The notes below the pieces were generated by a model. The model had not been told where the DNA came from. It ran no database searches and worked only from the letters and a program-made list of their open reading frames with translations. A DNA stretch of 64,000 bases from Candidatus Accumulibacter proximus (lineage in GTDB: Bacteria > Pseudomonadota > Gammaproteobacteria > Burkholderiales > Rhodocyclaceae). This document shows positions 42,963 to 51,132 of this stretch, one piece after another. Position 1 is the first letter of the stretch; each line of letters opens with the position of its first letter. Both the position numbers and the translations under genes were made by a program. Location: positions 310,001-374,000 of the forward strand of contig JADJMH010000001.1 of assembly GCA_016709675.1 (NCBI GenBank), read 5' to 3'.

Positions 42963-44054
42963 ATGAGCCTCCAATGCGGTATCGTCGGCCTGCCGAACGT
43001 CGGCAAGTCCACCCTCTTCAATGCCCTGACCAAGGCCGGCATCGCCGCCGAGAACTATCCCTTCTGCACCATCGAACCCAACGTCGGCATTGTCGAAGTG
43101 CCCGATCCCCGCCTGCAGCAGATCTCGGCCATCGTCAAACCGCAGCGCATCCAGCCGGCGATCGTCGAGTTCGTCGATATCGCCGGCCTGGTTGCCGGCG
43201 CCTCGAAGGGCGAAGGCCTGGGCAACCAGTTCCTGGCCAATATTCGTGAAACTGACGCCATCGTCAGCGTCGTCCGCTGCTTCGAGGACGACAACGTCGT
43301 CCATGTCTCGGGGCGCGTCGACCCGCTGGCCGATATCGAAACGATCCTCACCGAACTGGCGCTGGCCGACCTGGCCGCGGTCGAGCGCACGCTCAATCGC
43401 GAGAGCAAGAAAGCCCGCGCCGGCGACAAGGACGCCCAGAAGCTGGTTGCGGTGCTCGAACGCCTGCTGCCCCATCTCAACGAAGGCAGGCCCGCGCGCA
43501 CGCTGCCGATGTCGGCCGACGAGAAGGCGCTGCTCAAACCGCTCTGCATGCTGACCATCAAGCCGATGATGTACGTCGGCAACGTGCTCGAAGACGGTTT
43601 CCAGAACAACCCCCACCTCGACCGTCTGCGCCAGCACGCCACCACCGAAGGCGCGCCGGTGGTCGCCCTGTGCGCCAAGATCGAAGCCGAACTCGCCGAT
43701 CTGGACGACGAAGACAAAGCCGTCTTCCTCGCCGACCTCGGGCTTGAAGAACCCGGGCTGAACCGCCTGATCCGCGCCGCCTATCAGTTGCTTGGCCTGC
43801 AGACCTACTTCACGGCGGGCGTCAAGGAGGTCCGGGCGTGGACCATCCACGTCGGCGATACCGCACCGCAGGCCGCCGGCGTCATCCACACCGACTTCGA
43901 ACGAGGTTTCATCCGCGCGCAAACGATCGCCCTCGCCGACTTCCTCGCCTACAAGGGCGAACAGGGTGCCAGGGAAGCCGGCAAGATGCGCGCCGAAGGC
44001 AAGGAGTACGTGGTCAAGGACGGCGACGTATTGAATTTTCTGTTCAACGTCTAG
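42963..44054 (+). CDS. ychF: Redox-regulated ATPase YchF (OLA1 family)
   Basis: The 363-residue protein has Obg-type G1 GIVGLPNVGKSTLFNALTKAG near 7-27, FVDIAGLVAGASKGEGLGNQF near 67, and a C-terminal TGS domain (TYFTAGVKEVRAWTI near 280). The NLEE-type G4 explains ATP over GTP preference. It is linked to ribosome and stress functions. It is the last gene of the tRNA-prs-rplY-pth run; a GCCGGG/CCCGGC hairpin begins at its stop codon (44054-44078) without a T tail. Confidence 0.96.
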   Translation: MSLQCGIVGLPNVGKSTLFNALTKAGIAAENYPFCTIEPNVGIVEVPDPRLQQISAIVKPQRIQPAIVEFVDIAGLVAGASKGEGLGNQFLANIRETDAIVSVVRCFEDDNVVHVSGRVDPLADIETILTELALADLAAVERTLNRESKKARAGDKDAQKLVAVLERLLPHLNEGRPARTLPMSADEKALLKPLCMLTIKPMMYVGNVLEDGFQNNPHLDRLRQHATTEGAPVVALCAKIEAELADLDDEDKAVFLADLGLEEPGLNRLIRAAYQLLGLQTYFTAGVKEVRAWTIHVGDTAPQAAGVIHTDFERGFIRAQTIALADFLAYKGEQGAREAGKMRAEGKEYVVKDGDVLNFLFNV

Positions 44055-44158
44055 CCGGGCTGGCCCACCTCACCCGGCGCAACGCCACCACACGCAGCCG
44101 ACGATCGGTCCCTCGTCGTTCCCGTGCTCGCATCGCCGACCGACCGATTCTTCCCCGG

Positions 44159-45004
44159 CTACAGATCGCGCGGACGATAGTAACTGGCGAATCGAGGCAG
44201 GCCGCGAGCGGTCAGTTCACGATAGCGGAAGGTGATCAGGCTGCCTATCGGTGGTGGCTGGCGCCGGTCGGCGTCGCTGAAGCCGCTGCCCAGCAGGAAC
44301 TCGACGCCATCGTCCGTACGCACCCGCAGGGCGCCCAGCATCCCGGCATACTTGCCGCGGCCGGGCTGATGGCCGATCACCGTCGCCTCGGCATCCCGCC
44401 ACAGCTTGAGCTTCAGCAGTACATCGCTGCGGCCGGTGACGTACAGGGCGTCAGCGCGATGCAGCATCAGGCCCTCACCGCCGGCCCGGGACACCCGTAG
44501 GAGCTTCTCGTCGAGCGCCTGCCGGGAGCCGAACTCCCATTGCTCTACGGCCTGCAACCAGGGCAGCGCCAGCGTCGTCGTCAGCTTGCGCAAGGCCAGC
44601 GCCCGCTGGCGAAACGTGCCGGGCGCCTGCGGCAGTTCGAAGACCAGATAGCGCACCTGCCGCCACTGCTCGTCGTCCGGCGTTTGCCGACGCACGATCC
44701 CGGAAAGCCGTTCGAACTCCCCGCGCCCGATCCACAACTCGCCGTCGAGCGGCTGCGGCGGCAAGGGAGCGACAAACCAGGCCGGCGCATGGATCGGATG
44801 ACCGTTGCGCGTGCGCAGCGCCTGCCCGTCCCAGTAAGCGCGCACGCCGTCAAGTTTCTCGCTGACCAGGTAGAGCGCGACATCGGCCTGACCCTGTTCG
44901 GTTTCTGCCAGCAACAAAGGCAACGGCTCCACTGCCGACAACGGCAACGCCGGGCTGACCAGAGCGGCCCAGGCCAGCGCCTGAACGACCGGATTCCAAC
45001 GCAT
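44159..45004 (-). CDS. ligE: Periplasmic ATP-dependent DNA ligase (Lig E-type)
   Basis: The 281-residue protein has a signal peptide (MRWNPVVQALAWAALVSPAL, cleavage near LSA at 24) and a minimal ATP-ligase core. The adenylation motif is EKLDGVRAYWDG near residues 49-60 with nucleophile Lys50, then LDGELWIGR near 90 (motif III), EGLMLHR near 178 (motif IV) and LLKLKLWRDAEATV near 195 (motif V). This is the Lig E family of Gram-negative bacteria, exported and associated with extracellular or imported DNA. No OB linker insert or BRCT is present. It is convergent with ychF. Confidence 0.9.
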   Translation of the reverse strand: MRWNPVVQALAWAALVSPALPLSAVEPLPLLLAETEQGQADVALYLVSEKLDGVRAYWDGQALRTRNGHPIHAPAWFVAPLPPQPLDGELWIGRGEFERLSGIVRRQTPDDEQWRQVRYLVFELPQAPGTFRQRALALRKLTTTLALPWLQAVEQWEFGSRQALDEKLLRVSRAGGEGLMLHRADALYVTGRSDVLLKLKLWRDAEATVIGHQPGRGKYAGMLGALRVRTDDGVEFLLGSGFSDADRRQPPPIGSLITFRYRELTARGLPRFASYYRPRDL

Positions 45005-45074
45005 TCCCTTTCTCCTCCCTGTACGCCTGCTGAGCGATCGTCAGACTGCCCCTTCCACTTGAAAACCACCTGCC

Positions 45075-46115
45075 TCAGATCGGCGCCGGTGACAGCGGCA
45101 CCTTCGACTCCGCCCGCGCCACCTCACGCACGAATCGCGGGACGAGATAACCGGGCAGGCGCGCCAGCATCGCTGCCCGCAGCAAGTGAACCCGCTCTTC
45201 CGCCACCTCGAAATGCGTGGCACCAGCCACGTGATCGAGCAGATGCAGGTAATAAGGCAGCACACCGATGGCGAACAAGCGCTCCGACAGTTCCGTCAGC
45301 GCTTCCACCTCGTCATTGATGCCGGCCAGCAGCACCGCCTGATTGAGCAAGGCGATCCCGGCATGGCGCAAGGGCCGCAGCGCGGTGGCAAGCGAATCAC
45401 CGAGTTCCTGTGCGTGGTTGGCGTGAAGCACCAGGCTCACCTGCAGGCGGGAGTCGGCAAGCATCGCGACCAGCGCCGGCGTGATGCGCTGCGGCACGAC
45501 CACCGGCAAACGGCTGTGAATACGCAGACGACTGACGCTGGGGATCGCCTCGATCTGGCTGATCAGCCACTGCAGATGTCGATCCGGCACCGACAGCGGA
45601 TCACCGCCGGACAGGATCACTTCCCTTATCGAGTCATCGCTGCGTATGTAATCAAAGGCTTGTGACCAGTCCGCGCGCGACGGCTGGTTGGCGGCGTAAG
45701 CGAAGTGGCGGCGGAAGCAGTAGCGACAATGAATCGCGCAATGGCTGGTGACGATCAGCAACACACGACCGTGGTACTTGTGGATCAGCCCTGGCACCTT
45801 GTTCGCTTCAGCCTCTGCCAGCGGGTCGTGGCCAAAGCCGGGCAACACCCGACGCTCGGCCATTACCGGCAGCACCTGCCTGAGCAAAGGGTCGTCTGCC
45901 TGGCCGGGCTGCATGCGCGCGACAAACGCTCGCGGCACGCGCAGCGGAAAGGCCTGGCGACGGTCGATGGCCAACGCCTGCGGCGTGAGGTCGAGCAGCG
46001 CCAACAGCTCGTCACTGTCGGTGATCACCTTCTGCAGCGCCAGTTGCCAGGGTTCAGCGTGCGCATCTTGGGCCTGCCAATTGGCCGGGCTTCGCGCTAT
46101 CATGGCGGCCTTCAT
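45075..46115 (-). CDS. epmB: EF-P beta-lysylation protein (lysine 2,3-aminomutase-like)
   Basis: The 346-residue radical-SAM enzyme has the Cys motif CAIHCRYCFRR at residues 126-136 (Cys126, Cys130, Cys133), a PLP-binding region, and GGDPLSVPDRHL near 170. It converts (S)-alpha-lysine to (R)-beta-lysine for EF-P. It is divergent from efp with 28 nt between starts, so promoters must overlap coding sequence. It ends 70 nt before the ligE start on the same strand. Confidence 0.95.
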   Translation of the reverse strand: MKAAMIARSPANWQAQDAHAEPWQLALQKVITDSDELLALLDLTPQALAIDRRQAFPLRVPRAFVARMQPGQADDPLLRQVLPVMAERRVLPGFGHDPLAEAEANKVPGLIHKYHGRVLLIVTSHCAIHCRYCFRRHFAYAANQPSRADWSQAFDYIRSDDSIREVILSGGDPLSVPDRHLQWLISQIEAIPSVSRLRIHSRLPVVVPQRITPALVAMLADSRLQVSLVLHANHAQELGDSLATALRPLRHAGIALLNQAVLLAGINDEVEALTELSERLFAIGVLPYYLHLLDHVAGATHFEVAEERVHLLRAAMLARLPGYLVPRFVREVARAESKVPLSPAPI

Positions 46116-46143
46116 TTTGTCGACTGTCTCACGAGGGGATGCA

Positions 46144-46713
46144 ATGGCAAGCTATTCTACCAACGAATTCAAATCGGGCCTGAAAGTCATGCTGGATGGT
46201 GACCCCTGCATCATCCTCGAGAACGAATTCGTCAAACCGGGCAAGGGCCAGGCCTTCAACCGCGTCAAGCTGCGCAACCTGAAAACCAACCGTGTCTGGG
46301 AAAAGACCTACAAGTCCGGCGACTCGCTGGAAGGGGCCGATGTTTTTGACCGCGACATGCAGTACCTCTACAACGACGGCGAGTTCTTCCATTTCATGGA
46401 ACCGGAGAACTTCGAGCAGCACCAGGCCAGCAGCAGCACTGTCGGCGACGCGGCGCTCTGGCTCAGAGAGCAGGATACCTGCACCGTCACCCTGTACAAC
46501 GGCGCCCCGCTGGCCGTCACCCCACCCAACTTCGTCGAACTCGAAATCATCGAGACCGAGCCGGGTGTACGGGGTGACACAGCAACCGGCGGCACCAAAC
46601 CGGCGCGCCTCTCCACCGGCGCGACGGTCAAGGTTCCGCTGTTCGTCAATCAGGGCGAGATCGTCAAGTGCGACACGCGCTCGGGTGAGTATGTATCGCG
46701 TGTAAAGGCGTAA
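46144..46713 (+). CDS. efp: Elongation factor P
   Basis: From ATG 46144 (MASYSTNEFKSGLK), after a strong CGAGGGG, the product has 189 residues. The tip loop VKPGKGQAF places the modified residue at Lys34, as in E. coli and consistent with EpmA/EpmB modification. It rescues ribosomes at polyproline stretches. The longer upstream frame runs through epmB antisense and is not coding. Confidence 0.97.
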   Translation: MASYSTNEFKSGLKVMLDGDPCIILENEFVKPGKGQAFNRVKLRNLKTNRVWEKTYKSGDSLEGADVFDRDMQYLYNDGEFFHFMEPENFEQHQASSSTVGDAALWLREQDTCTVTLYNGAPLAVTPPNFVELEIIETEPGVRGDTATGGTKPARLSTGATVKVPLFVNQGEIVKCDTRSGEYVSRVKA

Positions 46714-46779
46714 GCGGTCGCGTCACCGAGGCCTCCCCCAGCCGGACCCGCCGTGGCAAGCGAGGCTGCGAGGCCCATC

Positions 46780-47739
46780 ATGCCAGCACTCGCCTGGCAA
46801 CCCAGCGCCTCACTTGCCAACCTGCGCCAGCGCGCGCAGATCCTGGCGCAGATTCGTGCCTACTTTGCCTCGCAGGGTGTGCTTGAAGTGGAAACACCAC
46901 AGCTCTGCCCTGCCACCGTCACCGACCCGCACCTGAGCAGCATTGGCGTCCCCGGCTACGGTTACCTGCAGACCTCGCCGGAATACGCCATGAAGCGCCT
47001 GCTGGCGGCGAGCAGTGGCTCGATCTACCAGATCGCCAGGGTCTTCCGCGCCGGGGAAGTGGGGCGACGGCACAACCCCGAGTTCACCCTGCTCGAGTGG
47101 TATCGGCTGGGCTTCACGCCCGATCAACTGATCGAAGAAGTGGCGGCCATCGCGTGCATCGCGCTCGGTGAAACGGCAACCGTGCGCCACCGCTATCGCG
47201 ACCTCTTTCGTGCGCATCTCGATCTGGATCCCTTTCGCTGCCCCATCGCTGCCCTCAGCGCAGCGGCCAGGAGGCATCTCGACCTGGCATTCGCCGATGC
47301 CGACCGCGACACCTGGCTCGAGCTGTTGATGAGTCACGTCATCGAACCGAAACTCGGCATCGACGAGTTGAGCTTCGTAGTGGATTATCCGCCGTCACAG
47401 GCCGCACTCGCCCGGCTGCGGGTGGACGCCGAAGGCCAGAAGGTGGCATCGCGTTTCGAGCTTTATCATCGTGGCGTCGAACTGGCCAACGGCTATCACG
47501 AACTGCTTGATGCTGACGAACAGCGCGCCCGCTTTGCAGCGGATTTGCGCGAACGCGAAAGGCTTGGGCTGCCGGCAATCCCGCTGGACCGCCATTTCCT
47601 GGCAGCGCTTGAATTCGGCCTGCCGGATTGCAGCGGCGTGGCGCTCGGACTGGACCGCCTGGTCATGCTCGCCGTCGGCGCCGCTTCGCTGCCCGAGGTG
47701 ATGGCATTCCCGGTTTCGCGGCTAAACTGTCCATTGTAG
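46780..47739 (+). CDS. epmA: EF-P--(R)-beta-lysine ligase (GenX/PoxA)
   Basis: ATG 46780 gives MPALAWQPSASLANLRQRA, aligning with E. coli MSETASWQPSAS; GAGG lies just upstream. A GTG at 46753 would add nine residues. The 319-residue class-II LysRS-like enzyme has FRAGEVGRRHNPEFTLLEWYR near 94-114 (motif 2) and GVALGLDRLVMLAVG near 291-305 (motif 3), without an anticodon domain. It attaches beta-lysine to EF-P Lys34. It ends exactly inside the operator of the next gene pair. Confidence 0.95.
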   Translation: MPALAWQPSASLANLRQRAQILAQIRAYFASQGVLEVETPQLCPATVTDPHLSSIGVPGYGYLQTSPEYAMKRLLAASSGSIYQIARVFRAGEVGRRHNPEFTLLEWYRLGFTPDQLIEEVAAIACIALGETATVRHRYRDLFRAHLDLDPFRCPIAALSAAARRHLDLAFADADRDTWLELLMSHVIEPKLGIDELSFVVDYPPSQAALARLRVDAEGQKVASRFELYHRGVELANGYHELLDADEQRARFAADLRERERLGLPAIPLDRHFLAALEFGLPDCSGVALGLDRLVMLAVGAASLPEVMAFPVSRLNCPL

Positions 47740-47751
47740 TTATAATGGACA
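47728..47751 (+). promoter_or_regulatory. Toxin-antitoxin operator/promoter: 8-bp inverted repeat with TATAAT
   Basis: TGTCCATT and AATGGACA form a perfect inverted repeat with an 8-nt spacer. A perfect TATAAT (47741-47746) overlaps its right half, and the left half covers the epmA stop codon (TAG 47737-47739 in the spacer). Such a palindrome over the -10 box is the expected autoregulatory site of a Phd-type antitoxin, 27 nt upstream of its start. Confidence 0.7.
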
Positions 47752-47777
47752 CATCAACCCGACCGAGACATACGACC

Positions 47778-48089
47778 ATGAAAGTCATGACAGCCCGCGA
47801 TGCCAAGAATCACTTCGGCGAGTTTCTCGATGCCGCACGCCGAGAACCCGTCGTCGTTACCAGGAATGACCGGCCGGTCGGCATCATGATCTCGGTCGAG
47901 GATGCCGCGGATACGTTTTTTTCAGACTTCTTCATCGACAAGGAGTCGGAATACGACGAGTGGCTCTTCGGCAAGGTCAGCAAGACCATGGAACGTGTCG
48001 CTACGGGCAAGACCGGATTGCTTGAGCACTCCGACGCAATGTCGCTCCTGAAAGACCGACTCGCAGCGCGTCGCCAGAAAACGACATAG
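47778..48089 (+). CDS. Type II antitoxin, Phd/YefM family
   Basis: Start at ATG 47778 (MKVMTARDAKNHFGEFL); an ATG at 47745 lies in the -10 box and is unlikely. The 103-residue protein has the Phd N-terminal DNA-binding fold (residues 1-45, ending RNDRPVGIMIS) and a charged, probably disordered C-terminal toxin-binding part. It lies 2 nt before the ParE toxin gene. Confidence 0.88.
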   Translation: MKVMTARDAKNHFGEFLDAARREPVVVTRNDRPVGIMISVEDAADTFFSDFFIDKESEYDEWLFGKVSKTMERVATGKTGLLEHSDAMSLLKDRLAARRQKTT

Positions 48090-48091
48090 CG

Positions 48092-48376
48092 ATGAGGATT
48101 GTCTGGACGGACGAGGCGCTCGGCGACCTCGAGGAAATTCTCGTCTATTACTATCTCGAAGCGAGCCCGCGTACCGCTGCAGCGGTGGAACGGCGCATCA
48201 TCGCCGAAATCGAATCGCTCCCGCCATTCCCCGAGCGGATACGCGACAGCGACCGCGTGCCGGGGGCACGCGAACTGGTCGTGAGCAAACTCCCGTACGT
48301 GGTGTTTGTCCAGGTTTGTGAAGACTCGGCCGTCGTTCTCAACGTGGTTCACACAGCGAGAAAATTCCCTAACTGA
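48092..48376 (+). CDS. Type II toxin, RelE/ParE superfamily
   Basis: The 94-residue protein has the ParE pattern: MRIVWTDEALGDLEEILVYY at the N-terminus, PRTAAAVERRI near 30, and the C-terminal VVFVQVCEDSAVVLNVVHTARKFP. ParE toxins poison DNA gyrase, RelE toxins cut mRNA; this one is closer to ParE by its N-terminal helices, but the target is not proven. It is translationally coupled to the antitoxin gene. Confidence 0.88.
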   Translation: MRIVWTDEALGDLEEILVYYYLEASPRTAAAVERRIIAEIESLPPFPERIRDSDRVPGARELVVSKLPYVVFVQVCEDSAVVLNVVHTARKFPN

Positions 48377-49085
48377 CCGCAACCTTGTCGTCGTGCAATC
48401 AGAAACCTGATTAGGGCAGTGATTGGTTACATGCAAACTGGGCATTTCTTCCGCCAACTTTGCGCGCTTTCTTGCCGCCGGCCACACGTGGGGGGGCGGT
48501 CGCAATGAATGATTGCTTTCAAGAGCCTCGACCGTCGGCGCAGGGTCGGTTGCCGACAGCAAACCACGAAAACTCAGTGGCCGCTTGGGGTCCTGGAGCC
48601 GCCCGCTCGATGGGAAACCGCCGACGCCGAGCAACAACGGCCGGATCAGACTGGAAGCAGTCGTTCAGATTTTTTAGGGCAATGGCTGCAACCGACCCAG
48701 AACGGCCTGATGATGTCTTCATGGGCTACGGCAGGTTACTGATCCTAAACCTGCCACTCACCTGAACTATTCATCCGACAGCAATTCGGCCATTCCGCAC
48801 GGTCGTGCTTGAGGCCGTCTCGGTCCGCAATGGGAAGGTCAACTGCCGGACACGGGGTCGTTTCGCCGAGCGGCAGCTTACCGATTCGCGCTACTTTCGA
48901 ATCCGACCCGTTGCGGTCGGTCAAGCATTTAGAAAGCAGACAATCAACGAGGTTGTAGAAAAGACTCTGTTAATAGCCGCATTCCGCTGTAAGCCAAATG
49001 GAATGGGCGTGTCCGCCCATAGTAGTGTTGGTTGATGAATTTTCGTGGTCCGCAAAGGGCGGCGTTCGGTGATAATGTAGCCGAC
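48377..49085. other. Gene-free degenerate tract, left part of accessory island
   Basis: About 700 nt hold no convincing gene; several short open frames on both strands look like shadows. A small hairpin AATCAG-AAAC-CTGATT lies at about 48398-48413 just past the toxin gene, and ATGGGCG-TGTC-CGCCCAT at 49003-49020 upstream of the GIY-YIG gene. The stretch 48505-48900 has mixed base composition and stop codons in all frames, resembling decayed mobile or repeat DNA. A similar-looking tract lies at 53504-54260. Confidence 0.5.
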
Positions 49086-50300
49086 ATGGCAAGCCACATC
49101 TACATCATCCAGGACGGACGCAACTCCAAGATCGGCATCACGAGCGACTTGAAGAAGCGGATCGACTCCTACAAGACGCACAACCCGAACTTCCTGCTCT
49201 TCCGTGCCTTCGAGACCAACGCGGCGAACGCCAAGCGGATCGAGCGGGCCATCATCGCCGCGTTCAAGGACGAGGCCGTCGGCGAGGGCAAGGAGTGGTT
49301 CGCCGTCGCCCCCGAGACCGTCGAACGCTGCGTGCTCGCGTTCATGCCCGCGGATGCCGAAGCCCATCCGCCGTCGGCCCACGAGATACCGCTGACAGGC
49401 GAGGCACGGCGAACGCTGTCGGGACTGCGGGCCGCACTGGACACCGCCGGATCGGTGGCTGGCAACGACGAGGCCCATCGGCTCTGGAAGCTGCGGCTGG
49501 ACTGGAACGAACGGTTCGGCGGCGATCCGGCGAAGGCCGGCTCCGCCGGAGCGAAGAAGGCGAAGGCGGAGATCGCCGAACTCGACGCGATGGTGTCGGC
49601 ACGCGGCGACGCGATCCGAGCCGGCAAGAATCGGCTGGCCGAGTTGTTCGCGGACGCCGCACGTCTGGGGTTGCCCTCCCATCGTGTTCCCGAGGGGGCG
49701 GTGCGGACGGGCGACCTCGGGGTCGATTGGCAGCATTGCGATCCCGCCTCCGACTCGGTTCGCAAAATCGTCCGCGAAGGTCTGCGTCTACCGCTGGACG
49801 ACCACACCAAGCGCCACTACCACCTGTCCCGCCTCGCCTCCAACAGTTGGGCCGCGATCTGCACCGCCCGCGTCTCGCAACCGTGGCTGCCGCAGTTTGA
49901 CGACGCCGAGGCGTGGGAGCGTATGGCCTCCGTCGCCAAAGACCTAGGATGGATTTGCTCGACGCACGACGATTGGAGCTGGCACGATCCGGGACGGACG
50001 GGGCTGATCCTGTGGCAGCCGAAGACGCCGGTCCGCACGCAGCTCGAACAGTGGGACGGCTCGTTCCGCAAGTGGGTCGTCGAACGCCGGAAGGCCCTGC
50101 TGATGGAGGCCAAGGGCCACAAGGATTTCGCCAAGGTCATCGACGACCTCGCCGGCGACGAGATGTTCCCCTTGGCCGTCCGCGACTGGGACGAGTTGGT
50201 CGAGACCTACTTCGACCGATACTGGGAGCTCGATATGCCGGAGCGATTCAAGGCCGCGTATCGAGTTCTATGGGAGAAGTGGGTGGGGTGCTTGGTATAG
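49086..50300 (+). CDS. GIY-YIG nuclease-domain protein (T5orf172/MUG113 type) with long C-terminal region
   Basis: Start at ATG 49086 (MASHIYIIQDGRNSKIGIT). The first 90 residues match the T5orf172/MUG113 branch of GIY-YIG nucleases: IYII and SKIGIT (residues 5-19), KKRIDSY (catalytic-type Arg near 25), AKRIERAIIAAF (Glu near 55) and GKEWFAV. The remaining 310 residues have no domain I recognise; they are rich in Trp and charged residues, with a helical linker at 130-185. Total 404 residues. Codon use is extremely GC-rich and its flanks are gene-free, suggesting horizontal gain. A phage or mobile-element origin is likely; nuclease activity is inferred. Confidence 0.75.
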   Translation: MASHIYIIQDGRNSKIGITSDLKKRIDSYKTHNPNFLLFRAFETNAANAKRIERAIIAAFKDEAVGEGKEWFAVAPETVERCVLAFMPADAEAHPPSAHEIPLTGEARRTLSGLRAALDTAGSVAGNDEAHRLWKLRLDWNERFGGDPAKAGSAGAKKAKAEIAELDAMVSARGDAIRAGKNRLAELFADAARLGLPSHRVPEGAVRTGDLGVDWQHCDPASDSVRKIVREGLRLPLDDHTKRHYHLSRLASNSWAAICTARVSQPWLPQFDDAEAWERMASVAKDLGWICSTHDDWSWHDPGRTGLILWQPKTPVRTQLEQWDGSFRKWVVERRKALLMEAKGHKDFAKVIDDLAGDEMFPLAVRDWDELVETYFDRYWELDMPERFKAAYRVLWEKWVGCLV

Positions 50301-50425
50301 GGGAATGCCTGCTTAGGAGTAAAGGCATCAATGGCAGCAACTGGCCGATATGCCCCTCCAAGCATGTAGCCCTTGAGCGGCCGCCCGTCGCGTCGCCCCC
50401 CCCGCGACGAGCGGCCGAGCCACTG

Positions 50426-51040
50426 TCAGATCTCGATTTGCTCAGAGATCTCCAAGGCATCATCGACCTCGATGCCGAGGTAACGGACTGTCGGCTCCAG
50501 TTTGGAATGCCCGAGTAGTAGTTGCACGGCCCGCAGGTTCTTGGTCCGCTTGTAGATCAGTGGCGCTTTAGTTCGCCGCATCGAATGCGGGCCGTAGGCC
50601 GCTGGATCCAGACCGGCCGACGTCACCCATTGATCGACGATCCTGGCGTATTGCGGCGTGGAGACATGTGGCGAGTCTTGTAGCCGGCTTGGAAACAGGA
50701 AGTCTTCCGCCTTCAATTTTGCCTTTTCGATCCATGTCGCCACCGTCGTTCGCGTTGGCTCGGTCAGTTCGAACTGGACTGGCCGCTGCGTCTTCCTCTG
50801 GACGACCATCGCGCGCGACAGCACTTGGCTGCCGTGGGTTACATCGCGAACACGGAGGTTGACGAGGTCACATCCGCGCAATTTGCTGTCGATCGCGAGA
50901 TTGAACATTGCCAGATCGCGCACTTGGTGCGCGTTCTGAAGGTGAATGCGGATCGCCCAGATGTCCTTGGGCTTCAGCGGCGCCTTCTGACCCACCAACT
51001 TTCCCTTGTTCCATGGTTCCCGATGCTCGTACGATTCCAT
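50426..51040 (-). CDS. Minimal tyrosine recombinase (catalytic domain only)
   Basis: From ATG 51040 (MESYEHREPWNKGKLVGQK) the product has 204 residues and a complete set of catalytic residues: Arg55 (LRGCD), Lys83 (QRKT hairpin), His152 and Arg155 (HSMR), His178 (GHS) and nucleophile Tyr187 (RYLG). The usual N-terminal core-binding domain of phage integrases is missing, replaced by about 30 residues with the PWNKGKLVGQK patch typical of a widespread family of solitary proteobacterial recombinases. It is divergent from a 184-residue SH3-like-repeat protein 92 nt away. Its site and function are unknown. Confidence 0.88.
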   Translation of the reverse strand: MESYEHREPWNKGKLVGQKAPLKPKDIWAIRIHLQNAHQVRDLAMFNLAIDSKLRGCDLVNLRVRDVTHGSQVLSRAMVVQRKTQRPVQFELTEPTRTTVATWIEKAKLKAEDFLFPSRLQDSPHVSTPQYARIVDQWVTSAGLDPAAYGPHSMRRTKAPLIYKRTKNLRAVQLLLGHSKLEPTVRYLGIEVDDALEISEQIEI

Positions 51041-51132
51041 CACGATTCTCCTTCGCTGTTGATCGAAACTTGATTGTTGCCGGTTGGCTGCGTCTCCCGA
51101 ATCCTCGTCATTGCGAAAACGGCCCTCTACCG

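Noticed and set aside
44054..44078. GCCGGG/CCCGGC hairpin at the ychF stop codon as an intrinsic terminator
   Set aside because: The stem is only 6 bp, the loop 13 nt and no T tract follows; mentioned only in the gene entry.
48460..48765. 101-codon frame after the ParE toxin gene
   Set aside because: Composition is erratic, several frames overlap with equal length and no homologue pattern was recognised; kept as gene-free tract.
40496..51040. tRNA-Gln as attachment site of the accessory island
   Set aside because: The recombinase and island lie 7-13 kb away, no partial tRNA copy was seen near the island, and core genes intervene.
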